A DNA stretch of 42,293 bases from a virus. Made by a program: the position numbers and the translations under genes. The stretch lies in IMG/VR virus record IMGVR_UViG_3300034220_000059, positions 1 through 42,293 of that record; one strand, written 5' to 3'. A model generated the notes under the pieces. The model was not told the DNA's origin and made no database searches. It was given only the letters and a program-made list of their open reading frames with translations. The stretch's first letter is position 1, and every line of letters starts with the position of its first letter. Below, one piece after another: positions 8,217 through 16,428 of this stretch.

Positions 8217-8798
8217 TCAGGCGGGTAGCCCGGTCAGGCAGACCTTCCGCTCGCGGGCGCGGCGCGCGACCAGGCCCGCCAGCACGCGGCCGCCTGCCAT
8301 CTTCCACGCGGCGAAGCCGTCGCATGCCTCGCGCCAGCGCCCGGCGTTGAACCGCCGCGCGACGGTCGACCGGCAGAACGCGCCGACGCCGATGTTATAG
8401 GCGAGCGACACCGCGGCGGCGGCCTGGTGCTGACGGCCGTACAGGCCGGGCACGCAGGCGATCACGCCCTCTGCGTGGATCACCAGCTCTTCCTCGAGCT
8501 TCGCGGTGCACTGCGCCTCGGTGTAGACCTGGCCGAGCCGCATGCCCTTCGTGATCCCGTCGCACGCGGTCGGGATCTTCACCGCATCCAGATAGACCTT
8601 CAGGTACTGCGGCCCGGAGACATGGCGCACGGCGATCGCGCCGGACGGCTGGACGGTGGCCTCGACCTTGCGGCCGCTCTCGTCAGACGGCACCGACACG
8701 AACAGCGCCACCGCGGCGCCAATCGAGCCGAGCACCGCGGCGAGCGTCTTCTTGCCCGGCGCGCGCCGCACGGGGGCGGAGGGGAGCTTACTCGCCAT
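8217..8798 (-). CDS. Phage lysozyme (GH24), SAR-endolysin type
   Basis: This peptidoglycan-cleaving enzyme is of the lambdoid R21/P1-Lyz family. Residues about 18-37 (TLAAVLGSIGAAVALFVSV) form a weakly hydrophobic, Ala/Gly-rich segment like a signal-arrest-release anchor. The GH24 core includes YLDAVKIPTACDGITKG, AAAVSLAYNIGVGAFC and GGRVLAGLVARRARER. The position of the catalytic Glu (usually ExGxxxxxYxD) reads VSGPQYLKVYLD, so the Glu appears replaced by Ser with one residue inserted. Five or more Cys suggest disulphide control. The gene overlaps the holin gene by 11 bases. 193 residues is normal. Confidence 0.88.
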   Translation of the reverse strand: MASKLPSAPVRRAPGKKTLAAVLGSIGAAVALFVSVPSDESGRKVEATVQPSGAIAVRHVSGPQYLKVYLDAVKIPTACDGITKGMRLGQVYTEAQCTAKLEEELVIHAEGVIACVPGLYGRQHQAAAAVSLAYNIGVGAFCRSTVARRFNAGRWREACDGFAAWKMAGGRVLAGLVARRARERKVCLTGLPA

Positions 8799-9036
8799 CG
8801 GACGCGCTCCGCTGCTGGACGAGGCGCGCGACGATCGTCGCCGCGAACAGCACCGCCGCGACCGCCTGGGCGATATCGTCGGGGATCAGCTCCCGCGTCT
8901 CCGGCGGCAGCGTGTTCCAGGTGGCGAGCAGCATGTCGGGGGCGGCGAGCGCCACGAGCATGAGGAGTGAGCCGAGCGCGGACAGGCGCACGGACCACAG
9001 GCGCCAGGACTGGCGCCAGCCGGTGATCAGCTTCAT
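8788..9036 (-). CDS. Holin-like membrane protein
   Basis: This 82-residue protein has two hydrophobic segments (about 17-36 and 56-71) separated by a charged loop (PPETRELIPDD). The amphipathic MKLITGWRQSWRLWSVRLS start is characteristic of a small family found next to endolysins in alphaproteobacterial phages. Overlap with the lysozyme start supports co-translation and a holin or pinholin role. SAR endolysins usually work with pinholins, which agrees with the small size. Confidence 0.72.
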   Translation of the reverse strand: MKLITGWRQSWRLWSVRLSALGSLLMLVALAAPDMLLATWNTLPPETRELIPDDIAQAVAAVLFAATIVARLVQQRSASDGE

Positions 9037-9060
9037 CGATGTGTCCTCGGGTAAGCGCTC

Positions 9061-9306
9061 TTAGGCGCGGTCGTAGATCTCGGCCACGCCGGCGACGCCG
9101 CGCAGCAGCTCGTCGCGCGCGAGCGCGGTGTCCGCCCGGACGACCAGATTATCGAGCGCGGGCTCGGCACTCGCCATCGGCACGCCCTCGCGCAGGATGG
9201 TGCCGATCGGCGCGGTACGTCGCCAGCGCCGCCACGCGAGCTCGCGTTTGAGCGGCTTAATCGCGAGCAGCAGGGCGCCGATCACGATCAGCACCAGCGC
9301 GATCAC
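9061..9306 (-). CDS. Small membrane protein in the lysis cassette
   Basis: 81 residues with one N-terminal membrane segment (MIALVLIVIGALLLAI) and a positively charged stretch (KRELAWRRWRRT), which predicts N-terminus out, C-terminus in. The C-terminal half is helical. It overlaps the upstream gene by 4 bases. Function unknown; an antiholin or holin partner is possible from location. Confidence 0.65.
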   Translation of the reverse strand: MIALVLIVIGALLLAIKPLKRELAWRRWRRTAPIGTILREGVPMASAEPALDNLVVRADTALARDELLRGVAGVAEIYDRA

Positions 9307-9593
9307 CGGCGCTCGGCCTTTGCCCGGTCGACCAGCAAGTCGAGCTTGGCATCCATGCCAGCGATCCGGACCTCAAGCCCGCGTAGCTGGTCGTCGCGGC
9401 GATCGGCGCGCTGCTCAAGCAGCTCGATCCGGCGCGTATTGTCGGACAGCGTCCCGAGCGACCGACCGCCAGTCAGCAGCATGGTCCCTACGACCAGGAG
9501 CAGCGACAGCACCGGCAGCCAGTCCTTCCAGGTGGTCCGGTGAGGCGGCTGTACGGACACGATCTGAGTAGGAGCGGCGGCTAAGTCGCTCAT
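9303..9593 (-). CDS. Membrane-anchored coiled-coil protein, inner-spanin candidate
   Basis: The ATG at 9593 is preferred over the longer frame from 9794 because AGGAG precedes it by 9 bases. The 96-residue product has a membrane segment at about 28-44 (LPVLSLLLVVGTMLL) and then a coiled-coil region to the end (TRRIELLEQRADRRDDQLRG). A cytoplasmic N-terminus with a periplasmic coiled coil is the topology of Rz-type inner spanins. The lipoprotein at 7790-8143 would be its distant outer partner. Alternative: a phage haemolysin/XhlA-like protein. Confidence 0.68.
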   Translation of the reverse strand: MSDLAAAPTQIVSVQPPHRTTWKDWLPVLSLLLVVGTMLLTGGRSLGTLSDNTRRIELLEQRADRRDDQLRGLEVRIAGMDAKLDLLVDRAKAERR

Positions 9594-9697
9594 GGCGCGG
9601 TTCTCCTCGGCCGGACTGCGGGGCAGCCGACGCAAACTGTGGGTTTTCCGTAGCGTCGTTGATCGGGCTGACGGTTTAGGCCATTCGGCCGGCGTGC

Positions 9698-11977
9698 TTA
9701 GTCGCTGATCCCTGCCCAGGAGCCGAGTTCGACGCGGACGCGGTTGACGATGTCGTCGGGCGCGTTGCGGTTTTGCGTCACCCCGCCGAACCACCGACCC
9801 GAGAAGAAGCCGCCCGGCGTCGGATTGCCATCCGCAAACAGCCTGGCGCGCCTAGTCGCGACCGACGATGGATAGGTGATCGGATCGACGGGCGGCATAA
9901 TCACGTCGCCCGATCGCATCGAGTAGGCCACGCCGTCCGTTCGTACGGACGCGTCGGCCGTCCGCAGACTAGAGACGATCGGCCGGTTGCGAGGCGCGCC
10001 GGACCCAGCTGAAGTCCAGTTATTAGCCGCTTGCCGCGCCCAAATCGATGTGGTGCCGAGCACGCCGAGCGCCCATGTGGCGTTAAAACTCGTCCCCGCC
10101 GTGCTCGACCGGGGGAAACAGTGAAGATAACCGCGTCCCTCGTCGTCGTCGTCGCGGTCGTAGACGTGCCAGGTGGTGACCTGCGGAAACCGCCACGCGC
10201 CGGGACCACCGACGTCGTACCATTCGCCCCCGTCGACCCGCAGGTAGAAGCCGCCCTGGCCATCGCTTTCGAGGCGCGCCTGGAGCCGCTCGTCCGGCTG
10301 AACCGCGTGGCCACCCGAGCCTGACTTGTCCCACACCGTCGACACGAGGTCGCCGGCACTCGCGAGCATGCTGGTACCATCGCCGGTGAAGAGCGTCTCG
10401 CGGTCGTTGACCTGCCACCAGGCCCCAAGCGCTCCCGGATAGGCGAACGCCTCGCCAACGCCGATCGGATTGTCCGCCACGTCCAGCACGCTGATGGGCA
10501 GCAGTGTGGGCGCGGAGCGCACTCCGCCCGGACCGCGGACGCGTAAGGGCGCGCGAACCACGTTGTCGGGGTGGCGCGGAGCCTCGAAATTCTGACGGGC
10601 GACGCGGACCGCGCGGCCGTACACGCCGAACTGGGACGCATCATCGCCGGGCGCGATCTCGACGCGGCCGGGCTTGCTCAGCGTCAGCTGAATAGTCGGC
10701 GTGTCACCTTCGTTCATCGACGCCGAGGCCGGTGCGGTGATCTGCGGAGCGACGGTGTCCGCAGGGTCGAGCAGCACGCACTCGCCGATCGCGCCGTTCT
10801 CAAGATAGAACAGATTCGCGCCGGCGGGCCTTATCCACTGGTCACGAGTTAGCTGGTCGATAGCGATGAAGCCGTCTTTGGCGATGCGGACCAGCCCCTG
10901 AACCACCGCCTGCTCGAATACGGAGTCGTACACGTCGACCGCCGCCCCTTCGAGCAGTTGGATCATGCCCGATCCGCCGGACCCACCCGATCCGCCGAGG
11001 CCGCCCGCGAGTGGCGGTTTGGAGAAGTGCAGGCCGCGGAAGCGCCGCAGTGTAATCTCGCCCCACAGACGCAGGATAAACTTGCAGTCGGACCCGTGGC
11101 AGTCTTCCAGCACGGTCGAACGACTCTTTAGATCGAACGCCGCGTCCGTGATGCCCACCCCGCTGCATCGCCGGAACAGGATGTCGCGGTTCTCGCGCTC
11201 GGTCGCAAAGCCGTCACCATTCCAGTACCGCGAAGGGGTCGATCTAACGTTCCGGACCTCGACGTCCTCGACCAACGCGCCATTGGCGTTTTCCAGAAAG
11301 GCGATTCCGTTCGCGAAGTTATCGCCATCCTGAAACTCGCTGTCGAGCAGGCCGCGCTGGATAACGATGTTGGACGAGCTCCGCCTGATGCGGATCGCCG
11401 ATTTCGAGAAGCCGTGCGCCTCGAAGTCCCGGATGCTCAGGCCGGTGACCGTCGCCCCAGTGTCGAATAGGCACTGGACGTTGGTGGCCCGCACGCGGTC
11501 GATCATGATCCCAGAGATCGGCGCGGCGATCACGAAGCACCCGTAGCCGATCCGCCGAAAGCGGAGGTCGGAGAAGGCGAGGCCACCATGTGCCAGCCGG
11601 AAGCACTGGCTGCCCGATGACGCGCCAGCCGTCCAGGGCTCTGCGCGCGCGCCGACGATCTCGGCGGCCATCGGAGCGCCGCCGATCGTGACGCCACGGA
11701 TAGCTACCGGCTGCTCTGCCGTTCCTCCGTTCGTCAGCGTCAGCGAGCCGGTCTGCGAGTACGGCCCGGCGTCGGCGCGCAGCCACACTTCGCCCCCGAA
11801 CGCCGCTGCCTTGGCGATCATGCTGTTCAGCGCGTGAAGTGGCGCGGCATTCGCCCAGTCATCGCCCGACCAATTGCCGGCTCCGCCCGGGGAGACATAG
11901 ACGGCCAACACGGCTGCGAGCGCGCGCAAACTGCCGATCGCGGCCGGGAAGAACCCGGCGTGGAATGCAGCCAGCAT
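9698..11977 (-). CDS. Beta-helix tail fibre/spike protein
   Basis: 759 residues. An N-terminal segment ends in YVSPGGAGNWSGDDWANAA, the usual opening of phage right-handed beta-helix proteins. It is followed by rungs (about 60-410; e.g. NIVIQRGLLDSEF, NGALVEDVEVRNV), a Gly-Ser-rich turn (about 327-339), a DxA-type Ig-like region and a C-terminal jelly roll ending FSGRWFGGVTQNRNAP, typical of LamG-like tail domains. It probably binds or degrades a surface polysaccharide. Its start codon overlaps the upstream stop (TGATG). No catalytic site is assigned. Confidence 0.75.
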   Translation of the reverse strand: MLAAFHAGFFPAAIGSLRALAAVLAVYVSPGGAGNWSGDDWANAAPLHALNSMIAKAAAFGGEVWLRADAGPYSQTGSLTLTNGGTAEQPVAIRGVTIGGAPMAAEIVGARAEPWTAGASSGSQCFRLAHGGLAFSDLRFRRIGYGCFVIAAPISGIMIDRVRATNVQCLFDTGATVTGLSIRDFEAHGFSKSAIRIRRSSSNIVIQRGLLDSEFQDGDNFANGIAFLENANGALVEDVEVRNVRSTPSRYWNGDGFATERENRDILFRRCSGVGITDAAFDLKSRSTVLEDCHGSDCKFILRLWGEITLRRFRGLHFSKPPLAGGLGGSGGSGGSGMIQLLEGAAVDVYDSVFEQAVVQGLVRIAKDGFIAIDQLTRDQWIRPAGANLFYLENGAIGECVLLDPADTVAPQITAPASASMNEGDTPTIQLTLSKPGRVEIAPGDDASQFGVYGRAVRVARQNFEAPRHPDNVVRAPLRVRGPGGVRSAPTLLPISVLDVADNPIGVGEAFAYPGALGAWWQVNDRETLFTGDGTSMLASAGDLVSTVWDKSGSGGHAVQPDERLQARLESDGQGGFYLRVDGGEWYDVGGPGAWRFPQVTTWHVYDRDDDDEGRGYLHCFPRSSTAGTSFNATWALGVLGTTSIWARQAANNWTSAGSGAPRNRPIVSSLRTADASVRTDGVAYSMRSGDVIMPPVDPITYPSSVATRRARLFADGNPTPGGFFSGRWFGGVTQNRNAPDDIVNRVRVELGSWAGISD

Positions 11978-12399
11978 CAGGCAACCAGCCCCGTGTCACC
12001 GTCGAGCCACCACTCGGCCGACGCGCCGTCCGCGTTGGCCTCGCAGGTCAGCGACGCCGCCGCGCCCTCGCCCGCGGTGCCGTTGTGCCCTAGCCGGTGT
12101 CCCAGCGTCGCGCCCAGCGCTGGCGTGAACCGGAGTAGTGCCGGACCGACCTGCCGGGGAAGGATCACGGCACCGATCGGCGCGTCGGCCGGCAGCTGGA
12201 GTTCGATAGTGGCGGCTGCGGGGCCGTTCGCCACGCGTAACCGCTTGCCCCCATGTGTCGCGTCTGAAAGCACGATCGGACCGGGGCCGATGATCGTCAT
12301 CACCAGTAGGCGCCGCACAGCCGCCGCCTGAGCCTCGACCAACGCCATGTTGCGCGCGACGAGGGCGGCGAAGCTCTCCTGGTCTACCGAGTTCGCCAT
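11977..12399 (-). CDS. Tail-associated hypothetical protein
   Basis: 140 residues. Residues 1-45 are helical (SFAALVARNMALVEAQAAAVRRLL); the remainder looks like a beta-sandwich with alternating hydrophobic residues, ending EWWLDGDTGLVA. It lies between the tail-tip and beta-helix genes with single-base spacing or overlap, so it is probably a virion connector or chaperone for the neighbouring spike. I do not recognise a named family. Confidence 0.65.
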   Translation of the reverse strand: MANSVDQESFAALVARNMALVEAQAAAVRRLLVMTIIGPGPIVLSDATHGGKRLRVANGPAAATIELQLPADAPIGAVILPRQVGPALLRFTPALGATLGHRLGHNGTAGEGAAASLTCEANADGASAEWWLDGDTGLVA

Positions 12400-12400
12400 G

Positions 12401-14818
12401 TCAGTTGCCCCACGCCTGCCAGTCGAAGCCGTCGAGGTTGGTATCGTCGGCTTTCGCCGACTGCGTGCCGAAGGTCGCGCCGCTCAGCGAGGGTTGGCCG
12501 ACGTTCTGTATCCAGAGGTCGCGCTGGTTCGAGTAGGTCGCCAGATACGGCATCGCCATCACCGCGTGAACCGCGTTCGAGAAAGGCCGCGGAAAGACGA
12601 TGCTGAAGGTGGTCTGCCGGTTGATCGATTGCCGGAACCGGCCCCACTGACGGATCACACCGGAGGGCATGATCTCCCAGCCGCCGTTCGCATCGAATGA
12701 GCTGTATTGCCCGCCGAACTTGGGGATCAACGCCCCGTAGGTGATCGTGTCGACCTCGATCGCCTTCAGCTTCCACACGCCGTTCTCGTAGGCGAGCGCG
12801 TTGACAGGGTTCTGGCCGCTGTTGTCGACGAACAGAAATTTCGACGCCACGAATGCCAGCTGGTCGACGCCGCCGCCGGCGGTGCCCTGGATGCCGACGA
12901 TCGAGCCGTCGGCGCGGGCGGACAGCATGAACTTGGCAACTCCATCGCCGCTCACCTCCTTCAGGAAGGCGACGAAGGTCTGGTGGCCGTCGACCGTTGT
13001 GCCGATCGCCTCGACCGTGGTCCGCACCGGCGTGCCGTCGGGCATGTAGATGACCTGATCGCTTTCCCCGCGCCAGGTGGCTGCGCGCATGGTCTCCAGC
13101 GCGATGCCGTCGACCGCCGAGGTGAGATCGTCGACCACTGCCTGCGCTTCGCGGTCACCGATCGGCGTGCCGGCCGGCGCGCCAACGGTCGCGTTATCCT
13201 CGGGCTTGCCGTCTCCCGTGATCCGGTCCCACGTCGCGCTCCCATTGATTTCCAGCGCGAGCTCGTCGACCTCGGCTATCGCCGTCAGGCGCGGGGTCGG
13301 TGGTGCCGTGGCTGTCCGACCAAGCGCGAAGGCGTGCTTGTCCGCCGTTTCCCCGCGCAAGACGAAGGACACGGTCATGCCTGCGGGGTCGACGACTCTG
13401 TCGATCACGACGCACGGCTGCATCACTAGCCCCGCCTCGGGCAGGTCGACAATAAGAAGGTCGCCGGCGCCGTATCGGCGCAGGCGGGGTTTGCACGGGA
13501 TCTCGATGTCGCCGAGCTCGCGTCGATCAAACAGTTCGTAGGCGCAGAGCTCGGCCGCTTGCTTCGCATTCTGGACGAGATTGATCTGACGTTCTTCCGA
13601 CTTCTCCTCACCGTCCTCGTCGACGAAGGCCGAGACCGAGACCGGGGTGGTCTGGATATACTCCCATTTGTGCTGTTCGGAGCGATACTTCGGGACGAGG
13701 GTGTTGAGCCTCGCTTCCCAGCCACGCATTGCGCCCGCAACGATCTCGCCTTCGGCGAGGTCATCGGCCGTGATCGTGTCCATCGGGACCCTCGGCGCGC
13801 TCACAACTGCTCCAAGCCGGCCGCCGACGAAACCAGGCTCCGCGCCACCCGCGGCCAGGATGTCTTTCAGGTTGTTCCACCGAGACGCCGGCTCGTAGAT
13901 CACGCCTCCGACCTTCCATCCATTCGCGTCGCAGACGTTCGCGAGATGGACGAAGTCGCCGATGCGAAGCCCGTCTGAAGGGATCCCGACGCCGAACACC
14001 CTGCGGTAGGTCGCCGCAGGGTCGTTCTCGTTGCGCTGCCAGCTGCCCAGGGCGTATTTGAGGCCGTGGAGACCCGGGCACTCGCTATACTCCCAGGTCT
14101 GCCGCGCCACGGCGAACGCGGCCGTGTCGCGCGGATCGGCCCAACGGTGCGATCCTGAACCACCTGGATAGGTCGAATCCTTGCGGGGGTCGTAGCACTT
14201 GACCCCCTTCCACACGGCGCCGAGCTGCGGCACGCCGGACGCGAACACCTTTCCATCCTTGTCGAACAGCATCGACCACGCGATCGCGGCCTTGCCCGAC
14301 AGTCTTGAAGACGCCGTCCAGCCCGGCGCGCCGGCCCATTGCGGGCTTAACGCTGAGGGTTCGGGTGTCGCGCCAAGCTGGACGTCGCGCCAGAGGAAGT
14401 CGTCGAAATATCCGGTTGCTGCATTGCCGCTGAAGGCGATCGGCGAAAAGTCGGCAAAGCAGCTCTCCAGCTCCTCTACCGGCCCAGCCACGGAGGCGAC
14501 ATCGACCGCGAGCAGGTACGGGTTCGGCACCTTTTTGCGCGTTGCGCCGTAGCCGATCTGATGCTGGCGCGAGTGTCCCGTATAAGTGCGCCCGATGATG
14601 TAGGGCGACGGGAGGTCAGTCCCGATCTGCGTCTGCGTCACCGAACCACGTGCCGGCGGCTTCTTCGCTGCGATTTCAGCGCCGATATTCGCCACTGCCG
14701 CCACGGCAGCTGCGGCCGCAGCTATGGGCTGTCCACCCGGGATGAATGCGGCGACGGTCGCGACGATGCCGGCGACCTTTCCGACGGTCCGAAGAGCTTT
14801 TGCCATTACAGCCGCCAA
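12401..14818 (-). CDS. Tail-tip / host-specificity protein (gpJ-like)
   Basis: 805 residues. An Ala-rich hydrophobic N-terminus (VAGIVATVAAFIPGGQPIAAAA) is followed by LPSPYIIGRTYTGH, characteristic of siphovirus tail-tip proteins. The middle (about 340-500) corresponds to the gpJ hub region. Residues about 640-700 (QLAFVASKFLFVDN, then NPVNALAYENGVWKL) match the DUF1983 pattern. The C-terminus (GGWEIMPSGVIRQWG, then FPRPFSNAVHAVMA) matches the gp53-like tail-fibre C-terminal domain, the likely receptor-binding tip. Gene order after tape measure and three minor tail proteins supports the call. Confidence 0.85.
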   Translation of the reverse strand: MAAVMAKALRTVGKVAGIVATVAAFIPGGQPIAAAAAAVAAVANIGAEIAAKKPPARGSVTQTQIGTDLPSPYIIGRTYTGHSRQHQIGYGATRKKVPNPYLLAVDVASVAGPVEELESCFADFSPIAFSGNAATGYFDDFLWRDVQLGATPEPSALSPQWAGAPGWTASSRLSGKAAIAWSMLFDKDGKVFASGVPQLGAVWKGVKCYDPRKDSTYPGGSGSHRWADPRDTAAFAVARQTWEYSECPGLHGLKYALGSWQRNENDPAATYRRVFGVGIPSDGLRIGDFVHLANVCDANGWKVGGVIYEPASRWNNLKDILAAGGAEPGFVGGRLGAVVSAPRVPMDTITADDLAEGEIVAGAMRGWEARLNTLVPKYRSEQHKWEYIQTTPVSVSAFVDEDGEEKSEERQINLVQNAKQAAELCAYELFDRRELGDIEIPCKPRLRRYGAGDLLIVDLPEAGLVMQPCVVIDRVVDPAGMTVSFVLRGETADKHAFALGRTATAPPTPRLTAIAEVDELALEINGSATWDRITGDGKPEDNATVGAPAGTPIGDREAQAVVDDLTSAVDGIALETMRAATWRGESDQVIYMPDGTPVRTTVEAIGTTVDGHQTFVAFLKEVSGDGVAKFMLSARADGSIVGIQGTAGGGVDQLAFVASKFLFVDNSGQNPVNALAYENGVWKLKAIEVDTITYGALIPKFGGQYSSFDANGGWEIMPSGVIRQWGRFRQSINRQTTFSIVFPRPFSNAVHAVMAMPYLATYSNQRDLWIQNVGQPSLSGATFGTQSAKADDTNLDGFDWQAWGN

Positions 14819-15219
14819 GCCGCCGTGACTTGAGGCAGGGCGTCCTTCACGTTCGCCAGTCCTTCAGCGTCCTGGTGGTACATGAGCAGCGCGCCGCCGG
14901 CCGAGACAGCGATGGCGTCAAACGGCGGCTCACCCGGCACGAGCGCCAGGTCGCCTGGCCACATTGCCGCCGGCGCGATCCGGGGCAGCATGGAGTCGAG
15001 CAGAGCTTCGAGCGTATCGAAGCCCGCTGCTTTCAGGGCACGATGAGCAGCCAACGCCGACCGAAAGCGGGGCATCGTCGGCGGTCGGTGGCCCAACGCG
15101 CGCATCTGCGCCCGCGCAAGGTGGACGCATGTCACGCCCGTTCGCCAATCGAACGGCTTTCCTCGGAAGCGCGCGACGACCTTCTCGGTGGCGGCGACGC
15201 GCTCTGCCAGATTAAGCAC
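14806..15219 (-). CDS. Tail assembly protein, DUF6950/NlpC-like
   Basis: 137 residues containing PFDWRTGVTCVHLARAQMRALG, which fits the N-terminal Cys of an NlpC/P60-type fold, and MWPGDLALVP plus a late FDAIAVSAGG strand. Phages of this type carry such a protein immediately before the tail-tip gene, like lambda gpK. The Cys is visible (about residue 30), but the catalytic His of active peptidases is not clear, so it may be structural. It overlaps the tail-tip gene by 13 bases and the upstream gene by 8. Confidence 0.72.
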   Translation of the reverse strand: MLNLAERVAATEKVVARFRGKPFDWRTGVTCVHLARAQMRALGHRPPTMPRFRSALAAHRALKAAGFDTLEALLDSMLPRIAPAAMWPGDLALVPGEPPFDAIAVSAGGALLMYHQDAEGLANVKDALPQVTAAWRL

Positions 15220-15832
15220 GCGCGGAGATCGCGTTCAGGATGCCACCGCCAAAGCCGCCGAAGCTACCACCAGCACCACCAGCGACGGTACCGCGGGGCG
15301 GGGCCGGGACACCCCACGCAACCTCAACTGTTAGCCCGACGGCGTTGTCATGCCCCGTCTCACCCGGGAAGATCGACTGGTGATGCCTACGCGAGAGTAC
15401 GTTGCCCTCATTGCGCGCCATGAGGCGCTGCGAGCGGGTAACGCAGCCCATCTCGAGCACGCGGGTGCCCCGCCCGATCCGCAGGCGGGTGCTGTCGAGT
15501 TGCCAGTCGGCCATAAGGTCGGGCTCCCCGATCACGCGTCCGCTGTTCTCGCTCACCTCGGCGATCCACAGGCGCATTCTGGAGTTCTGATATCCGGGCG
15601 AGGAGAGGACCGCGGCTGCGGCGGTGGTCGCCGGAAGCATTACGATCCGGCCAGCTGGCGCTTCATCGCCAACGCCCTCGTTCAGGCCTTCGAACGCCAC
15701 GATCGCGCCGAACTCCTCGTCGACAGCCGCGAAAACGTCAGCACCCCAGACGACGAACCCTCCATCGCAGAGCATCACCGGCCGCGTGGGAAGATCGAGC
15801 CGCATAAGGCCGGCGAGCAGCACGCGATCCAT
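15212..15832 (-). CDS. Minor tail protein
   Basis: 206 residues with a beta-rich core (RLWIAEVSENSGRVIGEPDL) and a motif of tail proteins that follow the tape measure (LMARNEGNVLSRRHHQSIFPGE). The C-terminus is Gly-rich (GGAGGSFGGFGGG). The position corresponds to lambda gpM/gpL. The alignment is from memory of similar phages, so the family name is left open. Confidence 0.7.
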   Translation of the reverse strand: MDRVLLAGLMRLDLPTRPVMLCDGGFVVWGADVFAAVDEEFGAIVAFEGLNEGVGDEAPAGRIVMLPATTAAAAVLSSPGYQNSRMRLWIAEVSENSGRVIGEPDLMADWQLDSTRLRIGRGTRVLEMGCVTRSQRLMARNEGNVLSRRHHQSIFPGETGHDNAVGLTVEVAWGVPAPPRGTVAGGAGGSFGGFGGGILNAISARA

Positions 15833-16428
15833 CAGCCGGCCTCCTCGATCGAGACCTCGACGCCGACGAAGCCGCCCAGCGCGAGCGTCCAGGCCTGCTC
15901 GTCACCATCGACGGGGCCCTCGATCATCGGTCTCACGAGGTGCACCTGGTCACCGTCGACGTGCGGCCACCGCAACATCGGCTCGATCGCGATCTGCGCT
16001 CGCCCGTCGAGTCCCGCCGTTATCTCGCTCGAGCAGTTATAAAGGTAGTGCCGTCCGTCCCCGGCGCGCCGGATCGACAACCAAAACCCTTCGCGACAGG
16101 TGTATCCCGGCGTCAGGCCGCGGACTTTTATGGACAGCCCGGCCTGCATGTTCCCGTCGAGCACCGGTGTGCCCGCGCCGCCCTGGTCCACGCCGAGTAG
16201 AGGAAAGGCGATCCTCAGCCCGCGCCGCTTCGCTCGGATCAGGCGCGACACGAACACGCGGCCGTCCGTCTCGTTCTCGAAAGGGGGAAATGTCAGCGCC
16301 ACGCGGTAGTGGCTGCCAAGACGGTTGACCCGGAGCGCGGCTCCTAGTGCGCCTCGCTGGGTGCCGCCGTAATCGACAAGCGCCGGGGTGGCGCCGTTCG
16401 GCGCGGGTGTTTCCGGGAGTTCGATCAT
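15832..16428 (-). CDS. Minor tail protein
   Basis: 198 residues, beta-rich throughout, opening MIELPETPAPNGATPALVDYG. It lies between tape measure and the next minor tail gene, with TGATG overlaps on both sides. This is the place of lambda gpM or of distal-tail proteins. No motif identifies an enzyme; a structural role in the tail tip is inferred. Confidence 0.68.
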   Translation of the reverse strand: MIELPETPAPNGATPALVDYGGTQRGALGAALRVNRLGSHYRVALTFPPFENETDGRVFVSRLIRAKRRGLRIAFPLLGVDQGGAGTPVLDGNMQAGLSIKVRGLTPGYTCREGFWLSIRRAGDGRHYLYNCSSEITAGLDGRAQIAIEPMLRWPHVDGDQVHLVRPMIEGPVDGDEQAWTLALGGFVGVEVSIEEAG

